DNA of 6,057 nt, taken from contig JALSQA010000477.1 of assembly GCA_026985685.1 (NCBI GenBank), forward strand, positions 1 to 6,057. Direction: 5' to 3'. Position 1 is the first letter of the stretch. Every line of letters begins with the position of its first letter. The stretch comes from Campylobacterales bacterium (GTDB lineage: Bacteria > Campylobacterota > Campylobacteria > Campylobacterales > QNZT01). The position numbers were made by a program, and so were the translations under genes. Positions 5,558 to 6,057 of the stretch are shown piece after piece. The notes under the pieces are model-generated. The model searched no databases, was not told the origin of the DNA, and saw nothing but the letters and a program-made list of their open reading frames with translations.

Positions 5558-5995
5558 ATGGAAAATCTCATACTCTTTGCAGTGCTTTTGACATTAGGAT
5601 TTATCTCTGGAACACTGCTTGAAAAACGTCACTTTAAGGATATCCGCCAAAGAGAAGAAGAGATGGTAAATCTTCCAACGATTATGTTAAAAAAACCTCT
5701 AAATAGTGAAAACATCAAAGAAGCAAAACTTGTAAATGGTTCGGTTGTAATTTCTATTGATTATTTTAAAAAATTTGTTGCTTCCTTGATGAACTTTTTT
5801 GGTGGACATATTGCCACTTATGAAACTCTGATAGATCGTGCTAGAAGAGAAGCTATTTTGCGTATGAAAGAAGATGCAGGTGATGCCTCAGAGATTATAA
5901 ATATCAGAATAGAAACTAGTTCTATCTCTAAAAATGCAACACAGAATATTGGAGCAGTTGAGGTACTGGCATACGGAACGGCGATTTACAGATGA
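5558..5995 (+). CDS. Membrane-anchored YbjQ-like paralogue
   Basis: A 145-residue protein with one N-terminal transmembrane helix (about 3-20), a charged linker rich in Lys, Arg and Glu (22-58), and a C-terminal YbjQ-like domain (about 59-145). The domain is a clear paralogue of the preceding gene: GSVV versus GSTV, ASLMNFFGGH versus ASFKNIFGGE, YETLIDRARREAILRMKEDA versus YTELLSESRDEAINRMKEQA, and a shared TSS and YGTA near the end. The RAKHVGRD stretch of the soluble copy is replaced by ISIDYFKK, so the two have diverged there. It contains no cysteine. Positive charge after the helix suggests the domain faces the cytoplasm. No strong ribosome-binding site precedes its ATG, so it probably depends on coupling to ybjQ, and its stop codon overlaps the start of the next gene. 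It may assemble with the soluble copy (inference). Confidence 0.85.
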   Translation: MENLILFAVLLTLGFISGTLLEKRHFKDIRQREEEMVNLPTIMLKKPLNSENIKEAKLVNGSVVISIDYFKKFVASLMNFFGGHIATYETLIDRARREAILRMKEDAGDASEIINIRIETSSISKNATQNIGAVEVLAYGTAIYR

Positions 5996-6057
5996 AATAT
6001 ACACCAAAACTTCCTGATGAAAGTGTGAACAACCCAAAAGAAAATATACTCTTAAGT
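5992..6057 (+). CDS. 5' end of the third gene of the ybjQ operon, possibly an M48-type peptidase (runs off right edge)
   Basis: ATG at 5992-5994 overlaps the TGA of the preceding gene (ATGA), and 22 codons remain open to the window edge, starting MKYTPKLPDESVNNPKENIL. The arrangement strongly implies a coupled third operon member. The short N-terminus (K-Y-x-P-K-x-P-D-x-x-V-N) resembles, from memory, the beginning of membrane-bound M48-family metallopeptidases that follow ybjQ genes in some proteobacteria. No HExxH motif or membrane helix is inside the window, so this is a weak guess. Confidence 0.6.
   Translation, partial: MKYTPKLPDESVNNPKENILLS

Overview
The window looks like a chromosomal stretch from a low-GC member of the Campylobacterota (Sulfurimonas/Sulfurovum/Arcobacter type). 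The reasons are the strong AT bias, short intergenic gaps, good TATAAT-like -10 boxes without clear -35 boxes, and the protein families present. This assignment is an inference; no rRNA or other marker gene is in the window.

Layout, left to right. (1) 1-1417, minus strand: a surface-polysaccharide pair. A multi-spanning O-antigen ligase/polymerase (Wzy/WaaL type) is coupled by an ATGA overlap to the start of a second gene that runs off the left edge. (2) 1548-3014, minus: a lipoprotein with two tandem, cysteine-paired beta-sandwich-like repeats followed by a beta-propeller-like C-terminal domain. (3) 3124-3414, minus: a small secreted, NrfJ-like periplasmic protein. (4) 3522-4112, plus: an uncharacterised membrane protein with a conserved-looking CxxC ... 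RTEQYWCPIKHA block, divergent from (3) and convergent with (5). (5) 4119-4523, minus: a DoxX-family membrane protein. (6) 4566-5189, minus: a DTW-domain tRNA acp3U transferase (TapT). (7) 5242 to the right edge, plus: a tightly packed operon of a soluble YbjQ/UPF0145 protein, a membrane-anchored YbjQ-like paralogue, and a third gene that starts in an ATGA overlap and is cut by the right edge (possibly an M48-type peptidase).

Gene pairs (3)/(4) and (6)/(7) are divergent and each carries candidate promoters in both directions. In the tapT/ybjQ gap the two candidate -10 boxes lie on top of each other. No tRNA, rRNA, CRISPR array, insertion sequence or phage gene was seen, and no gene-free stretch exceeds about 110 bases.

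Most of the window is ordinary housekeeping and envelope content. The parts most worth a second look are the soluble plus anchored YbjQ operon, the uncharacterised CxxC/WCPIKHA membrane protein, and the two-repeat lipoprotein with its propeller-like domain. I see no clear evidence of a wholly new defence or mobile system.
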